A stretch of DNA of 64,000 nucleotides from Trichocoleus sp. FACHB-40. GTDB taxonomy: Bacteria; Cyanobacteriota; Cyanobacteriia; Cyanobacteriales; FACHB-T130. The stretch lies in assembly GCF_014695915.1 (NCBI RefSeq), contig NZ_JACJPF010000068.1, forward strand, positions 1 to 64,000, in the 5' to 3' direction. A model generated the notes under the pieces. It was given only the letters and a program-made list of their open reading frames with translations, had not been told where the DNA came from and ran no database searches. A program made the position numbers and the translations under genes. Within the stretch, counting starts at the first letter, position 1; each line of letters begins with the position of its first letter. This document shows, in pieces, positions 45,871-56,156 of this stretch.

Positions 45871-48042
45871 CTATTCCTGGTTCCCGCACTGCGCGTTACG
45901 TGGTCGCTCCACACGGTCTAATTTCACCTCATGATCATCGCTTCCACTAGCCACTAAAATATATTTCCCTGTCTGCTTAATATCAACACTATTGATCTTT
46001 TCAGACTCCTTCAAAGACTGATCGATTTTTTTCCCTTTCGAGAATTGCGGATCGCGCTTACCTTCAGCCGTCAGATACCAAAGCATCACTTTTCCATCAT
46101 CCCCGCCACTTGCTAGGTAGCAACCATTAGCGCTTAGAGCCACCGAACGAACTGGTTTGCCGCCGTGACCATCAGACCATTCATCTAAAACCTCACAAAG
46201 CCCCTTTTCGGCAAGGCATTGTTGCATATTCCACAAGGTAATGTAGCCTTGGTTATCAGCAGTTACCAAAAGATTAGGGTTGTATTCAGCACTATCCAAG
46301 CTGACAATATAATCTTCCTGACCGCCTTTGCGGGGATAGGACACCCGCCCCCATTTGTCTTTTTCTAAGTTCCACGCTACCAATTGGTTATACCGTCCGC
46401 CAATCATCAGGTTTTTACCTGCTTTCCCCACCAGCGCTAAAGAATTCACCGCAAAGTCAAATTTCTTGCCCCGAAGAGGTTGATTGTTAGGCGTGTTAAT
46501 GTTGGTGCGTTCCACATCCCACACCAACACCAAACCGCTACCGTGACCACTGAATAGATAGCGCGAGTCTTTCGAGAACTCTAAAGCCAAAACCCGGTCA
46601 TCTTTTTGGTAGGAGAAAGAACTTATCGGGTCTTTCCCATTACCCAACACATCCCACAGTTTTATTTCCCCATTTTCCAATCCTGCCGCCATCAGATCGT
46701 TGTCTACAGGTTTATAACGAACAGTTCGCACTCCCTTTTCGTTTCTCCCAATTACTCCCATCTGTTGGTTGATTAATGGATTGAAAAAGCCTGCACTCAG
46801 CCATCTAATCGTAGTTTGGTCATTAGAACCGCTGACAACTTGTTCGCCTACTCCATTGAATTGCACAGAAGTAACAGCTTCCTTATGACCCCAAAATGGG
46901 TTTTTAGGGTTAAGCCACGAGAGCCACCAGAGCAGGAATAATAATAAAAACCCACCTACCAACTGCATCCAAATTGGTACAACAGCTAAAACACGCAATT
47001 TCAGGATTTGAGTGTCGTTGCGTACATCCAATCTATCGTCCGATACCACAGCCTTGACTTCAAACAAAAATCTTTGCGGCAATATCCCCAACCAGCGCCG
47101 CCGCTTCTTGTTAGCCACCAGCAACAACTCGGTTGTCTCACCCGGAGCTATTTGCGAACTTTCAGGAATCACCTCTAACTTAAAGGCACGCGGCTCTTCT
47201 GCGTGGACTTCAACACTCACCTGCTGAGTTAAATTGCTGGCGTTGTCGAATTGAATTTTATAAGTTGCAGCGTTTGATTTCCAGTTTTTAAGTTGCCAGC
47301 GGTTGCCAATGGGTATCTGATGTAAAGCTGGGGTACAAAGGAAGTCCATAAACCCCCCAGGAGCAACCATTATCGCCCCTTGGATACTAGATGAGGGGCC
47401 GTTTACCTGTTGGCATTCGATGGTAAAAGGGTATGTTCCACTGGGAGCGAGTCCGGCGCTCGGTAATTGGCATAAGAAAATTGTCTCTGTTTTGGTGGCA
47501 GCAGGAACTAGCAATTTTCGGTCAGTTCCCTCTATCAACCAGCTGCGTTCTACACCTAACAAATGCAGTACAACATTCGCGGGTGATTGACTGGGATTAT
47601 AAACGCGGACCTGTATTTCTAGCAGGTCTGTCGGATGAGTTTTAAATTCTCGGACTGGCAGTTCCAGCTGCATGGGTATAGAGCCGATTCCCTGCTCAAC
47701 CGCCAGACGCAAAAGTTGTCTTTCTTCCTCCCGCAGTTCTAGGGAGAAAATGCGTACTGTGATGTTCATTTTGCCGACAAACCCCGGAACAGGTGTATCG
47801 GTAATAGTTACATAAAACTTTGTACTATCTCCTGGCGGTTTTTTAGCGCTTATTCCTGGTGAAAGGTTGTACCAGCGAGAACCTAAGTTACCATCGGTAC
47901 CAGCGGCTATAAGCTCTACTTGAAAAGTAGCAAACTGTTCGCTTTCATTAGTAACACTTACTTCAAATGAAGCTGTGTTTCCTCCTGGTTTTAATCGGAG
48001 TACCTGTGTGGAGATACTTGCACTAATAAGACTCTTTGCCAT
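45871..48042 (-). CDS. Membrane protein with Ig-like domains and WD40 propeller
   Basis: A 723-residue protein. Residues 1-350 are Ig-like (NEW3-type) beta domains ([20 protein letters not shown] and [20 protein letters not shown]). A membrane helix follows at ~356-376 ([19 protein letters not shown]). The rest is a seven-bladed-type WD40 propeller: [62 protein letters not shown] and [13 protein letters not shown]. There is no signal peptide. It shares the Ig-like part with the genes on both sides of the cluster, so it is likely an anchor or scaffold of the injection apparatus. Confidence 0.8.
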   Translation of the reverse strand: MAKSLISASISTQVLRLKPGGNTASFEVSVTNESEQFATFQVELIAAGTDGNLGSRWYNLSPGISAKKPPGDSTKFYVTITDTPVPGFVGKMNITVRIFSLELREEERQLLRLAVEQGIGSIPMQLELPVREFKTHPTDLLEIQVRVYNPSQSPANVVLHLLGVERSWLIEGTDRKLLVPAATKTETIFLCQLPSAGLAPSGTYPFTIECQQVNGPSSSIQGAIMVAPGGFMDFLCTPALHQIPIGNRWQLKNWKSNAATYKIQFDNASNLTQQVSVEVHAEEPRAFKLEVIPESSQIAPGETTELLLVANKKRRRWLGILPQRFLFEVKAVVSDDRLDVRNDTQILKLRVLAVVPIWMQLVGGFLLLFLLWWLSWLNPKNPFWGHKEAVTSVQFNGVGEQVVSGSNDQTTIRWLSAGFFNPLINQQMGVIGRNEKGVRTVRYKPVDNDLMAAGLENGEIKLWDVLGNGKDPISSFSYQKDDRVLALEFSKDSRYLFSGHGSGLVLVWDVERTNINTPNNQPLRGKKFDFAVNSLALVGKAGKNLMIGGRYNQLVAWNLEKDKWGRVSYPRKGGQEDYIVSLDSAEYNPNLLVTADNQGYITLWNMQQCLAEKGLCEVLDEWSDGHGGKPVRSVALSANGCYLASGGDDGKVMLWYLTAEGKRDPQFSKGKKIDQSLKESEKINSVDIKQTGKYILVASGSDDHEVKLDRVERPRNAQCGNQE

Positions 48043-48106
48043 AGTTCTTTGTTAGTAAGAATTGCCTAATAACTCAGGCAACCTGCCAGGGTTATTTATG
48101 ATTAAT

Positions 48107-49351
48107 TTAAAATTGGAGTTTGTCAAAAATAGCTTGCTTTGTAGAAACAGGCGTTTCCGGAGCGATCGCTACTACACTTCCTGCTTTTATTAACTGCGTC
48201 ATTTGTCTTCGAGCTTGGGCAAAATGTAGCAGGTTAATTCCTAGCTCTTGGGCGGTACGGATGGTTTCTCGCGACAGGAGAAGCTTGTCATCTAATCCCC
48301 AAGCTGGTGACAGTTCGCCAATTACTAAAATGATTCCTCCCCCATAACCCATTTGAATTTGCTGATTATTCAGTGTGGGTAGCGCTGCAAATAAAAAAGG
48401 CTTGGTGCGTAAAGGGTGATTTCGACTCAGGCGTTTGATATCTTCTAGAGGTGTTCCTAGTTGTTGGGTGATAGCCATGACACTTTCTATCAGATTTATG
48501 GCATCTGTAGGAGCATCTACTAGCAGAATACCGCCTGTATCTAAATAATTTCTCAAAGCTTCAAATTCTTGTTGGTTCAGATTAAGAGATCGCTTACCAG
48601 CTAGGTAAAGTAGGTCATAATCTGAAATTTTAGAGTCTGCTAAAGTTACTCGTCCAATTGTGTCTTCTCCCTGTAAACTTGGGTAAAGAGCAGCAACAGC
48701 ATCTACCAGGTAGGAAAGATTAGTAAAACTGCGCTCGTCGGCGGGTTGCGATCGCATTATATGGGCAACTCGGACAACTGCTGCTGGACGCGATCGCGCA
48801 ACTGTTCGGTAGCGCAAATCTAAACTATTAACTGTGGGGAAAAATACATCCTTGGGATTCTCTAATTGTTCCGCCTCTGGTTGCAAGAGAATTCGACACA
48901 ATTCAACTTCCAAATCACTTGGCGGAGTCATTTTTTCGTCAATTCTAAAAGTTTCCCTTTCAAATTCACGCGACTCTTTCCGGCGCAATTTCTCTGGATC
49001 TACATAACTAACCACCAAATAAACCATTTGGGGATTTTGTGCCATCTCACCCGACACCCGAAATTCAATTGGTTCGGGAACTACAATCGGATTTCCCATT
49101 AAATCTATGGCAATTCCCGGCTGAATTTGCAGCCAACGTCCATCCCGAAATTGCGGCGCGACATCTGCTGGTGGTGAAATCAAATGTACCCCTAAACCAG
49201 AGACAATTCCTGGCTGATTCAAAGACTGATAATGAATATTTTGGCGTTGTCGATGGTACTCATGCGATCGCCGCCAGCGGTCGGCGTTCATTAGTAGACC
49301 GTCAGTGACGTGTAAGCGCTCTAAAGGGTTGGTGGATGGTGGGGGAAACAT
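48107..49351 (-). CDS. DUF4159-containing protein of the injection-system cluster
   Basis: A 414-residue soluble protein. The N-terminal part (LHVTDGLLMNADRWRRSHEYH, then GIVSGLGVHLI) resembles proteins encoded next to phage-like baseplate genes. The C-terminal half (DYDLLYLAGKRSLNLNQQEF and NYLDTGGILLVDAP) is a DUF4159 domain, an alpha/beta fold similar to glutamine-amidotransferase-like proteins. Catalytic residues are not evident. It is between the tail protein I-like and WD40 genes and so probably acts with the baseplate. Confidence 0.7.
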   Translation of the reverse strand: MFPPPSTNPLERLHVTDGLLMNADRWRRSHEYHRQRQNIHYQSLNQPGIVSGLGVHLISPPADVAPQFRDGRWLQIQPGIAIDLMGNPIVVPEPIEFRVSGEMAQNPQMVYLVVSYVDPEKLRRKESREFERETFRIDEKMTPPSDLEVELCRILLQPEAEQLENPKDVFFPTVNSLDLRYRTVARSRPAAVVRVAHIMRSQPADERSFTNLSYLVDAVAALYPSLQGEDTIGRVTLADSKISDYDLLYLAGKRSLNLNQQEFEALRNYLDTGGILLVDAPTDAINLIESVMAITQQLGTPLEDIKRLSRNHPLRTKPFLFAALPTLNNQQIQMGYGGGIILVIGELSPAWGLDDKLLLSRETIRTAQELGINLLHFAQARRQMTQLIKAGSVVAIAPETPVSTKQAIFDKLQF

Positions 49352-49352
49352 A

Positions 49353-49408
49353 GTTGCTAAATTGCTAGTTGCTAATTGCTAATTGCTAATTGCTAATTGC
49401 TAATTGCT
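49353..49408. repeat. STRR heptamer tract (CTAATTG)n
   Basis: At least five tandem CTAATTG units lie in the gap between two injection-system genes. On the coding strand they read CAATTAG. Confidence 0.85.
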
Positions 49409-49441
49409 TTTTTATTACCATTAGCCATTAGTAATTAGCGA

Positions 49442-50479
49442 TTAACCTGTTTCGATAGTAAGTTCGTAAGTACAAAAAGCTGGCTTTTCCTGTTCAATGA
49501 TGTGGCGCACTAATCCTTCATCAATTTGTTCGGGTCGGTCAGAACGCAGACGTACAACAAAGTGATAGGGTCGCCCGCCGCCTAGCATAGAATCTTCGCT
49601 AAGGTGTGTTTCTCCTAATACAAAACCTCTACCAAAGATTTCTTCAATACAAATATGTTTCTCAGCTTCTTGGGGTATGTGGTCGTCTAAGGGCAAATCT
49701 GTGTAGAGATGCAGATAGTGCCGCAAACCTCGCCTTGTCCCGCGCCAGCGGTAAAGTTCCACAGCTTGTCGAATTAGATAACGCTGCCTGCTTAAACTCC
49801 AGCGGGGGTTCATGGGCCAAGCTACCCAATGGGCGAGAAAGGGCAGCATCGCCGCAGGCGCAGTCAAGGGGTCTAGGTAAGCCCACAGAGCATCCATAGA
49901 CTGCACTGCGGGTTCAAAAGTCTCCTCAAAAATTTTCAAGAAGCGACCAATAAAGTCTACTTCTTGATAGAGTGCTGGCAAAAAATTCAGGTAGAGACTG
50001 CGGGGACGTATATAAAGGTTAAAGGCTGCGGATTCAATTTGTTGCCTGCCACTACCTTCTTCTACGTAGTAAACATAAAGACGACTCTGATAATCAACTA
50101 CCAGGGTTTCATCGGTCGCCAAAGATTCATTATTTTCAAAGAAGTTTGCTGGAACTTGGAAGTATAAAACTGCATCCATCTGCTGACCGGGAGCAATTTC
50201 GTGTCCTTCCATACCGATGCGACACCACTGTGGCGGGAAGCCCTCAATTTGCAGGTTCACTTGTAAGTTACGCCTTCCCAAGTTTTCTAGCTGCACAACC
50301 ATTTCACTTGGTTCTTTGGGATGCACAACCAGATCGCAACTGGTAAGCCTGCTATTTACGCCGCCACTCATCAACTGCGGACGATCAAAAGCATTTCCCA
50401 CGGGCGCGATCGCTTGACTGATCTGCATGGGGGTGAGTTGCAGGCGGAGAATTTTACTGTGGGAAGTGCTTTGAGTCAT
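49442..50479 (-). CDS. Baseplate/tail protein I-like with N-terminal Ig-like domain
   Basis: A 345-residue protein. Residues ~40-145 form an Ig-like domain (MVVQLENLGRRNLQVNLQIEG) like those in the two membrane proteins of the cluster. From ~165 it is a phage tail protein I/TIGR02242-type domain: FLPALYQEVDFIGRFLKIFE, YLDPLTAPAAMLPFLAHWV and LYRWRGTRRGLRHYLHLYTD. In contractile injection systems this protein (Afp12-like) closes the wedge of the baseplate. Cytoplasmic. It follows the baseplate J-like gene. Confidence 0.85.
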   Translation of the reverse strand: MTQSTSHSKILRLQLTPMQISQAIAPVGNAFDRPQLMSGGVNSRLTSCDLVVHPKEPSEMVVQLENLGRRNLQVNLQIEGFPPQWCRIGMEGHEIAPGQQMDAVLYFQVPANFFENNESLATDETLVVDYQSRLYVYYVEEGSGRQQIESAAFNLYIRPRSLYLNFLPALYQEVDFIGRFLKIFEETFEPAVQSMDALWAYLDPLTAPAAMLPFLAHWVAWPMNPRWSLSRQRYLIRQAVELYRWRGTRRGLRHYLHLYTDLPLDDHIPQEAEKHICIEEIFGRGFVLGETHLSEDSMLGGGRPYHFVVRLRSDRPEQIDEGLVRHIIEQEKPAFCTYELTIETG

Positions 50480-50650
50480 GGTCAGAACTGAGTAAGGAGG
50501 AGTGAGGACTGAGTGAAATAGTACAAGGGTGAGGAATAAGTATAAATTTCGATTTTTTTACTTTTTCCTGTGTTGCTTTTAACTTTCCTTGTTCATACTC
50601 ATTCCTCATTTCTGATACCTTAATCCTCTTTGCACTATAAGTTGAGGTAT

Positions 50651-52882
50651 TTACTGGATAATATTAACAACGTGACCAGAGCGCAGTAGATTATTCTGCC
50701 AAGAACAGGCTAAACCAAGGGGGCCTGGATCGATGACTGGGTTTTGGGGTAATGTTCGCACCCAAGTTTGTTGCTGCTTACGCAACTCAAACAGCTGGAC
50801 AACACCTAAATAACGCACACCGGCGATTTGCTGGAATAAGGTGACAATATCTGAAGGATAGACGGGACGACCGAAAGGCCAGCCTGTGCCATCCATGCCT
50901 CCGGTAAGTGGATTTAAAAAGCGGTACAAAGCGACGCGCAATTTTAAGAGAATGTCTTCTTGGGCGCGGGGATTTTTGTATTCTGGCTCTAGTGCGACTT
51001 CGGTTTGAACTGCAACTCCGACATATTCGGGTGCTTGCAATTGTACATGGACTCCCAGTAGTCGGCGTTCGTCCAGGTAAGCGTGAATTTGTTCTTTGAG
51101 TTGGGGAGTGAGGGAAAGTAAATCGGGGTGAATGCCAACGCCTTGCGCGATCGCATCTGTATTTGCTTGCGGCACCAGCAGCATCCGTACTGTCCCGGCT
51201 TGTTCGCTGGTACTTGGTGGCAAGCACAGGGTGCGGGCAACGGCACCGCCACCAGCTTGTAGCGTCAGTACCTCGAAGTCTTCTGGGGTAACGGCGCGAT
51301 CGCGAGTTCGGAGCATTGCAGGCACTCTGATTACCGCATCTTCCAAAGATTCGGCATCGGCTCCGTTGCGGGCGGGTGTATGATTTATTACTCTGGCAAC
51401 GTAGGGAAGCGCTGACTTGGGTACGGTAATTGTCCCCCGTTGGACATTTCCTTTGCGACCGCCGCCTGTGCGATATGCAACCATGCGAATCACGGAACCT
51501 TTGGGAGGTACTGCGCCATATTGACGTTCTAGCGATCGCACGTCTGCGGGGATTGGGGTTTGGGCATTCAGCATTGGGGATTGGGAATTGATCGCAGCAC
51601 GTCCCCAGTCTCCAGGGGTCTGCGTTCTAGCACGCAACTGCGTCTGCTGCTGAAGGTGGGCTGGCTCTCGAATCAAGGGGCCAAACTGAACCAACCCGGT
51701 ACGCGAATCGATGGTGTAGTGCATATCCTGGGAACCAGATTCGGCAAAATCACTTACCTCTGTCCAAGTTTGGGGTAATGCTCCCGGCGGACTCACCAAA
51801 ATGTATTCATCTTCCCGGCGAGTCAAGATGGGAACCCCCTGCAATTGGAAAGTCTGACCGGGCGAACCGTCACTCTCTCCCAGAAGTTCATTTCTAATTA
51901 TTTCACTTTGAGAAGCGCCCACGCTGCCGCCAATCGCTCTGGCAGACAAACCCACAATTCGGGGGGAATTACTGTAACCTGGTTGCGTGGTGTCTATATG
52001 GCTGTATACGCAACGCAGCCACCGCCCCTGATAGGTGAGGAAGTGGGACACGGGCCAGCGCTGGGGCATATGCAGGACTACATCTGCGCTTTGGATGGGA
52101 TTGCTGCCAGTGCGATCGATTTCGCTAAAACTGAATCCTTTGGTGCTATCATCTGATTCCTGCAACAGAACCTGCTGCCAATAGGCACCATTCCAAGCTT
52201 CCCAGCGACGGGGGGGAGCCTCCGGGTTAATGCCAGTGGAGGTAGCGGCTTCGCCTTTGAATTTGAGTGCTAGAACATTACCTTCGCACTCGTCCTCTGG
52301 GTTGAACACCAGATAAAAGCAATTTCCCGGCTGGGGTTGGTCGTCAAAGATGGAGAGATTTGTACCCGCCCATTCGCCATTAGGTCGGAATGTCCAGAGA
52401 TTCGTGAAGCGATCGCGCAACATCTGGGGTGTATCTTCCACACTCTGCGCCGTCAGAAAGTGGCGGATGTTAGGCTTACCAATCACCAACGGACGATCGG
52501 TGCTGAAAACAATCGCCGGATCGGTTTCTGTCCGCAATGTTGCCAACTCCACCCCAGATGGAATAGTGTATGGATCGGGCAATGCAGCACTTAGGTAAAA
52601 AGTCAAGTCTGTCTGAGCCGGAACCGGAGCTTGCAGGCGAACCCCTAATAACTCTAGAAAAGCAACATAGTTGCGACGGGGAACCTGATTAAACCGCAGC
52701 AACATTTGGTCAGTCAGCCACGCAAATAGCTCAATCAGAGTAATTCCAGGGTCGCTGGGGTTGTAATTTGTCCACTCCGGACAGTAGCGAGGAATCCGCA
52801 GAATGCACTCATCTACTAAATCTTTGAATGTCCGATCGTCTAAATCGGACTTCGGTAACTTGGGTAAAAAATCAAAATCCAT
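50651..52882 (-). CDS. Baseplate assembly protein J-like (Afp11-type)
   Basis: A 743-residue protein. The N-terminus DRTFKDLVDECILRIPRYCPEWTNYNPSDPGITLIELFAWLTDQML, in pieces, is the conserved start of putative baseplate assembly proteins (TIGR02243). RYGAVPPKGSVIRMVAYRTGGGRKGNV and RTRDRAVTPEDFEVLTLQAGGG are the gpJ-type core. The C-terminal end (GWPFGRPVYPSDIVTLFQQIAGV) is also typical. It forms the wedges of the baseplate around the spike, with gp25 and the I-like protein encoded on either side. Confidence 0.92.
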   Translation of the reverse strand: MDFDFLPKLPKSDLDDRTFKDLVDECILRIPRYCPEWTNYNPSDPGITLIELFAWLTDQMLLRFNQVPRRNYVAFLELLGVRLQAPVPAQTDLTFYLSAALPDPYTIPSGVELATLRTETDPAIVFSTDRPLVIGKPNIRHFLTAQSVEDTPQMLRDRFTNLWTFRPNGEWAGTNLSIFDDQPQPGNCFYLVFNPEDECEGNVLALKFKGEAATSTGINPEAPPRRWEAWNGAYWQQVLLQESDDSTKGFSFSEIDRTGSNPIQSADVVLHMPQRWPVSHFLTYQGRWLRCVYSHIDTTQPGYSNSPRIVGLSARAIGGSVGASQSEIIRNELLGESDGSPGQTFQLQGVPILTRREDEYILVSPPGALPQTWTEVSDFAESGSQDMHYTIDSRTGLVQFGPLIREPAHLQQQTQLRARTQTPGDWGRAAINSQSPMLNAQTPIPADVRSLERQYGAVPPKGSVIRMVAYRTGGGRKGNVQRGTITVPKSALPYVARVINHTPARNGADAESLEDAVIRVPAMLRTRDRAVTPEDFEVLTLQAGGGAVARTLCLPPSTSEQAGTVRMLLVPQANTDAIAQGVGIHPDLLSLTPQLKEQIHAYLDERRLLGVHVQLQAPEYVGVAVQTEVALEPEYKNPRAQEDILLKLRVALYRFLNPLTGGMDGTGWPFGRPVYPSDIVTLFQQIAGVRYLGVVQLFELRKQQQTWVRTLPQNPVIDPGPLGLACSWQNNLLRSGHVVNIIQ

Positions 52883-52974
52883 TATTAATAATTAATAGGT
52901 AATAGGTAATTGCTAAAAGTTAAGAGGCGAGGAATTAACACTTAATTAGTTATTAATTCAAAAGTCCTCATCTC

Positions 52975-53391
52975 CTAACTATCATTTCCCCCGTTCAGGT
53001 AGAAAGGATAAACCAAGCTCCCACGATCGTAACTGCCCTTAGCGTGGTACTCAATAATAATATCCACGCGGCCGCGAATTGGATCGGGTTCAGTACGCAC
53101 CACGTCCAGAACTATGCGAGGCTCCCACATTTCCAGAGCTTCCTGTACGTGAAGGCGCAATAGCAGCAGGGTTTGGGTGTTCATGGGCGCAAAGACCATT
53201 TCCGACAGACGCGATCCAAAATTAGGTCGGTATACCCTTTCACCTATCTGAGTTTGCAGGATAATCCGAATCGACTCTTCGATGTTTCGCTCTGCCGAAC
53301 TGAGTTGAAGCCCTCCCTGTACGTTCACCCGTAGTGGGAAAGACCAGCCCGTACCCAGGTGGCTGTGCTGCCTATCAGTTCCTTCTGGCAT
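52975..53391 (-). CDS. gp25/GPW-like baseplate wedge protein
   Basis: A 138-residue protein. GTGWSFPLRVNVQGGLQLS, RNIEESIRIILQTQIGERVYRPNFGSRLSEMVF and ALEMWEPRIVLDVVRTEPD, read as blocks, define the gp25 family, including the E-x-R core motif (GERVYRP). The protein (Afp9-like) links the sheath to the baseplate. Its presence implies a contractile sheath encoded elsewhere. It precedes the J-like gene with an 92-base gap. Confidence 0.93.
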   Translation of the reverse strand: MPEGTDRQHSHLGTGWSFPLRVNVQGGLQLSSAERNIEESIRIILQTQIGERVYRPNFGSRLSEMVFAPMNTQTLLLLRLHVQEALEMWEPRIVLDVVRTEPDPIRGRVDIIIEYHAKGSYDRGSLVYPFYLNGGNDS

Positions 53392-53515
53392 ACAAGTGAC
53401 TTTTTGCCTAGCATCGCAGTCACTTTACTCTAGCTGCTCTTTCCAAGAGTATTCGCCAAAAGTCGAGTTACTCTTAACAAGGCTTCAGAATTACTAAGTT
53501 GTAGGTTGGGTCATT

Positions 53516-53550
53516 GGAACGAAACCGAACACAGTGCTGGGTTTCGTTCC
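53516..53550. repeat. Hairpin repeat GGAACGAAACC/GGTTTCGTTCC
   Basis: An 11-bp perfect stem preceded by TAGGTTGGGT, a pattern I recall as a common interspersed cyanobacterial repeat. It lies in the gap between the PAAR and gp25 genes and could act as an attenuator. Confidence 0.65.
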
Positions 53551-53598
53551 TTAAAAGGGGAAGTCAATACTTGGAAGAGAATAAATCGCAATCAGCGA

Positions 53599-53895
53599 TT
53601 AAGGGATAACTAATACGGTAGCTCCGGTGGCGATAACAGGTAAAGAAATGGGAACTGGAACGGGGGCGGGGGGAGTGACTCCCACAGCCATAGTACCCAT
53701 ATGAGCTACTGGACGACCGCAAGCCAGGACGGTGACAGAACAAGGCATAGCTAGAACGCCAGTGGCTATTGTCGGGCCTGCGACGGCATCTCCCATACAA
53801 GCTATAGGTCGTCCCATAACTAGCACGGTTGGTGCGCCGGGGCCAATAATGGGACTACCGCCAGCGACATCACCGATTACTGCTACTGGTAACAT
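53599..53895 (-). CDS. PAAR-domain spike-tip protein
   Basis: A 98-residue protein with the PAAR pattern: GSPIIGPGAPTVLVMGRPIACMGD and GRPVAHMGT give the repeated beta hairpins and the Cys/His residues that bind metal at the tip. The end is Pro/Val-rich. In contractile injection systems (Afp10-like) it caps the spike and pierces the target membrane. It lies just downstream of the spike gene at 54027. Confidence 0.88.
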   Translation of the reverse strand: MLPVAVIGDVAGGSPIIGPGAPTVLVMGRPIACMGDAVAGPTIATGVLAMPCSVTVLACGRPVAHMGTMAVGVTPPAPVPVPISLPVIATGATVLVIP

Positions 53896-54026
53896 GGCAA
53901 TCTTCCTTCTGCTAATGGGGCTAATTGCTATTTGGACGATTGTGGGGGAATTTTTTATGATTAGCCATTAGCCATTAGTAGCGATTAGTAGGGATTAGTA
54001 GCGATCGCTCACCATATCACACCATA

Positions 54027-56156
54027 TCAACAGTTCAGTCTAATTAAAGGCGCTGTCATACTAGCTGTGGCAGCTGCCACAATCGCCACCGCCGCACCCG
54101 CTTGCAGGCTCAGCGCCGCCGCAGACTGCACACTTACAGCCGCACCAGACTGCGCCGACAAAGCACCGCCAGATTGCAGCGACAAAGCCGCACCAGATTT
54201 CATAGTGGCAGCACCTCCAGACTTCAAGTCTAAGACTCCGCCTGCTTGAGCGCTTAACTTGGCTGCGGTTTGAAACTCTATGCCAGCAGGAGCCAGTTTT
54301 ATAGTGCTAGGGCCTGATTGCAGCAAAATCTCCATTGGTGCGGAAATACTAATTTTTTGCACCGCCTCCATTTTGATACTATTGGTCATGTCATTCATCA
54401 GCACCTTCTGACCGCCGGTGGTTGTGATATCTAACTTCTTACCTTGATCGTCTATGAGTATCTTGTGACCGCCCTTAGTCTTAATTTCGATCTTCTTATT
54501 CTGATCGTCTAAGCGCACATAATGACCGTCAGTGGTTTTAATTTCCACAAATTTGTCGCTGTCATTCATGTGTAATTTATGACCGCCTATAGTCTCGACA
54601 TAGACACCAGCTTTGCTGCTGTCTTTATCCTCTTCCACAAACTGCATTTTATGCCCGACACGGGTTTTAATCGTCCGTAAGCGTACCTTGCCTTCACCTG
54701 AGATACTGTTATCCACTGTTTCCGGCGGCGCATCCTTACCGTTCCAAACCCCACCAATCACATAAGGGCGATGGATGTCGCCGTGTTCAAAGGCTACCAG
54801 CACCTCGTCGTTAATCTCTGGCAGACAGTCGAAGCCGCGAGTGGTTCCTGCTCCCACCCCCACTACTCTCGCCCAGTTGCTTTCGTGGGCGCTGGCATTA
54901 TCTTCTGGAGTTAGGGTAGGAAACTTTACCCTAACGCGCCCCCATTTTTTCGGGTCTTTGTTATTGGTAACAATCCCCACTAACATAGTTTGTCCCGGTC
55001 GCAGCCGAGTTTGCGGAGATAGAGTTGTCAGCAAATCTCCTCCCCGCAAACCTCTGACACTAAACTCCGTACTGTAATAGCGGTCTTGATAGTTTTGACG
55101 AGTTTCGGTAACGTAATATTTGCCGCTATACTTTCCCATACCTGAGAGTTCTACTACCCGTCCCGGTCGAATTCGCGGATCTCCCTCAGCTTTTGCATCA
55201 GCATAGACAAATTCTCCGCTAAGCTCGTTATATAAGGCTTGAGCTATTTTATCGGCTTCCTTCTGACTGTAGACTGCTTGATCTACCACAATCATTTTCG
55301 GTGCCTGATTCTCCAGCCCAAATTTAGTGCTGGTGGTTTTACCTTTGCCGTGTTCGGTATCAGTAATTACTACATCTGATTGACTATTTTTACTCGATGT
55401 AATTGCTGTTTTGTTTTGGTAATCCCAACCCCTCACTTCTACAGCACTTACCTGTTCAGCACTGGTGACTCGTACCTGAAAACTATGTATTTCTTGCAAC
55501 CACTTAAGGGTTAAAGTATCGCCTGCTACAGGTTTGCGAAAATGTAGCTTACTATCTTGCACAAACAATTCAAAGCCATGCCGCGCCGCCCTTTCCCGCA
55601 GAAATTCCATGTTGGTTTGATTTTCTTGGAAAACATAGCCAACCGGATCGCCAAAACCATAAGGGCCGCCGCTCTCATCAATTGTGCCAGCGGTCATCCC
55701 CACTTCACCGATAATCTGCCGCACAATGTCAGTATCACTCATGTTTTGGAAAGAACGGTTGTAGCGTCCCCGGTGCAGGCGGTGGGATACGTCGTAACCG
55801 CGAATGATAACGGGTGCCTGAGATTGACTAGAAAAGTGAGTTTCGATCCCGGTAATTTCCCCTTTGAGAATATCTCCTCGCTGTGCCTCATCAAAGTCCA
55901 AATCTTCTGTGGTGCTGGAGGCTAAACCGAGCTGGACAGATTTACCAATCGTAAAGAGATTGTCGTACTTCCAAAGCTGCTCGGAGTCGCGACCTGGAAA
56001 GTAGTCATTGCGGACGACTAAAGTAAACATTGCCGGGAGATGGAGGCTTTCTTCGACGGAGATTTGAAGAATATCCTCTGCCAATCCCGCCGGAGCATCC
56101 TGTCCGTCAATTTTGATTTGGGGACGAGATATGTAACGAATGGTATTTTGTGGCAT
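54027..56156 (-). CDS. VgrG-like spike protein (gp27-gp5 type)
   Basis: A 709-residue protein and first gene of the cluster. Residues 1-370 resemble phage late control protein D (DILQISVEESLHLPAMFTLVV and FLRERAARHGFELFVQDSKL). Residues ~385-470 are the gp5-type OB fold (GIVTNNKDPKKWGRVRVKFP, INDEVLVAFEHGD, RPYVIGGVWNGKD). A repetitive needle follows (GGHKLHMNDSDKFVEIKTTDGH-like units, four copies). The last ~90 residues are very rich in Ala, Ser and Gly with repeated LSLQSGGA-like units. It forms the trimeric spike, with the PAAR tip encoded next. Confidence 0.93.
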   Translation of the reverse strand: MPQNTIRYISRPQIKIDGQDAPAGLAEDILQISVEESLHLPAMFTLVVRNDYFPGRDSEQLWKYDNLFTIGKSVQLGLASSTTEDLDFDEAQRGDILKGEITGIETHFSSQSQAPVIIRGYDVSHRLHRGRYNRSFQNMSDTDIVRQIIGEVGMTAGTIDESGGPYGFGDPVGYVFQENQTNMEFLRERAARHGFELFVQDSKLHFRKPVAGDTLTLKWLQEIHSFQVRVTSAEQVSAVEVRGWDYQNKTAITSSKNSQSDVVITDTEHGKGKTTSTKFGLENQAPKMIVVDQAVYSQKEADKIAQALYNELSGEFVYADAKAEGDPRIRPGRVVELSGMGKYSGKYYVTETRQNYQDRYYSTEFSVRGLRGGDLLTTLSPQTRLRPGQTMLVGIVTNNKDPKKWGRVRVKFPTLTPEDNASAHESNWARVVGVGAGTTRGFDCLPEINDEVLVAFEHGDIHRPYVIGGVWNGKDAPPETVDNSISGEGKVRLRTIKTRVGHKMQFVEEDKDSSKAGVYVETIGGHKLHMNDSDKFVEIKTTDGHYVRLDDQNKKIEIKTKGGHKILIDDQGKKLDITTTGGQKVLMNDMTNSIKMEAVQKISISAPMEILLQSGPSTIKLAPAGIEFQTAAKLSAQAGGVLDLKSGGAATMKSGAALSLQSGGALSAQSGAAVSVQSAAALSLQAGAAVAIVAAATASMTAPLIRLNC

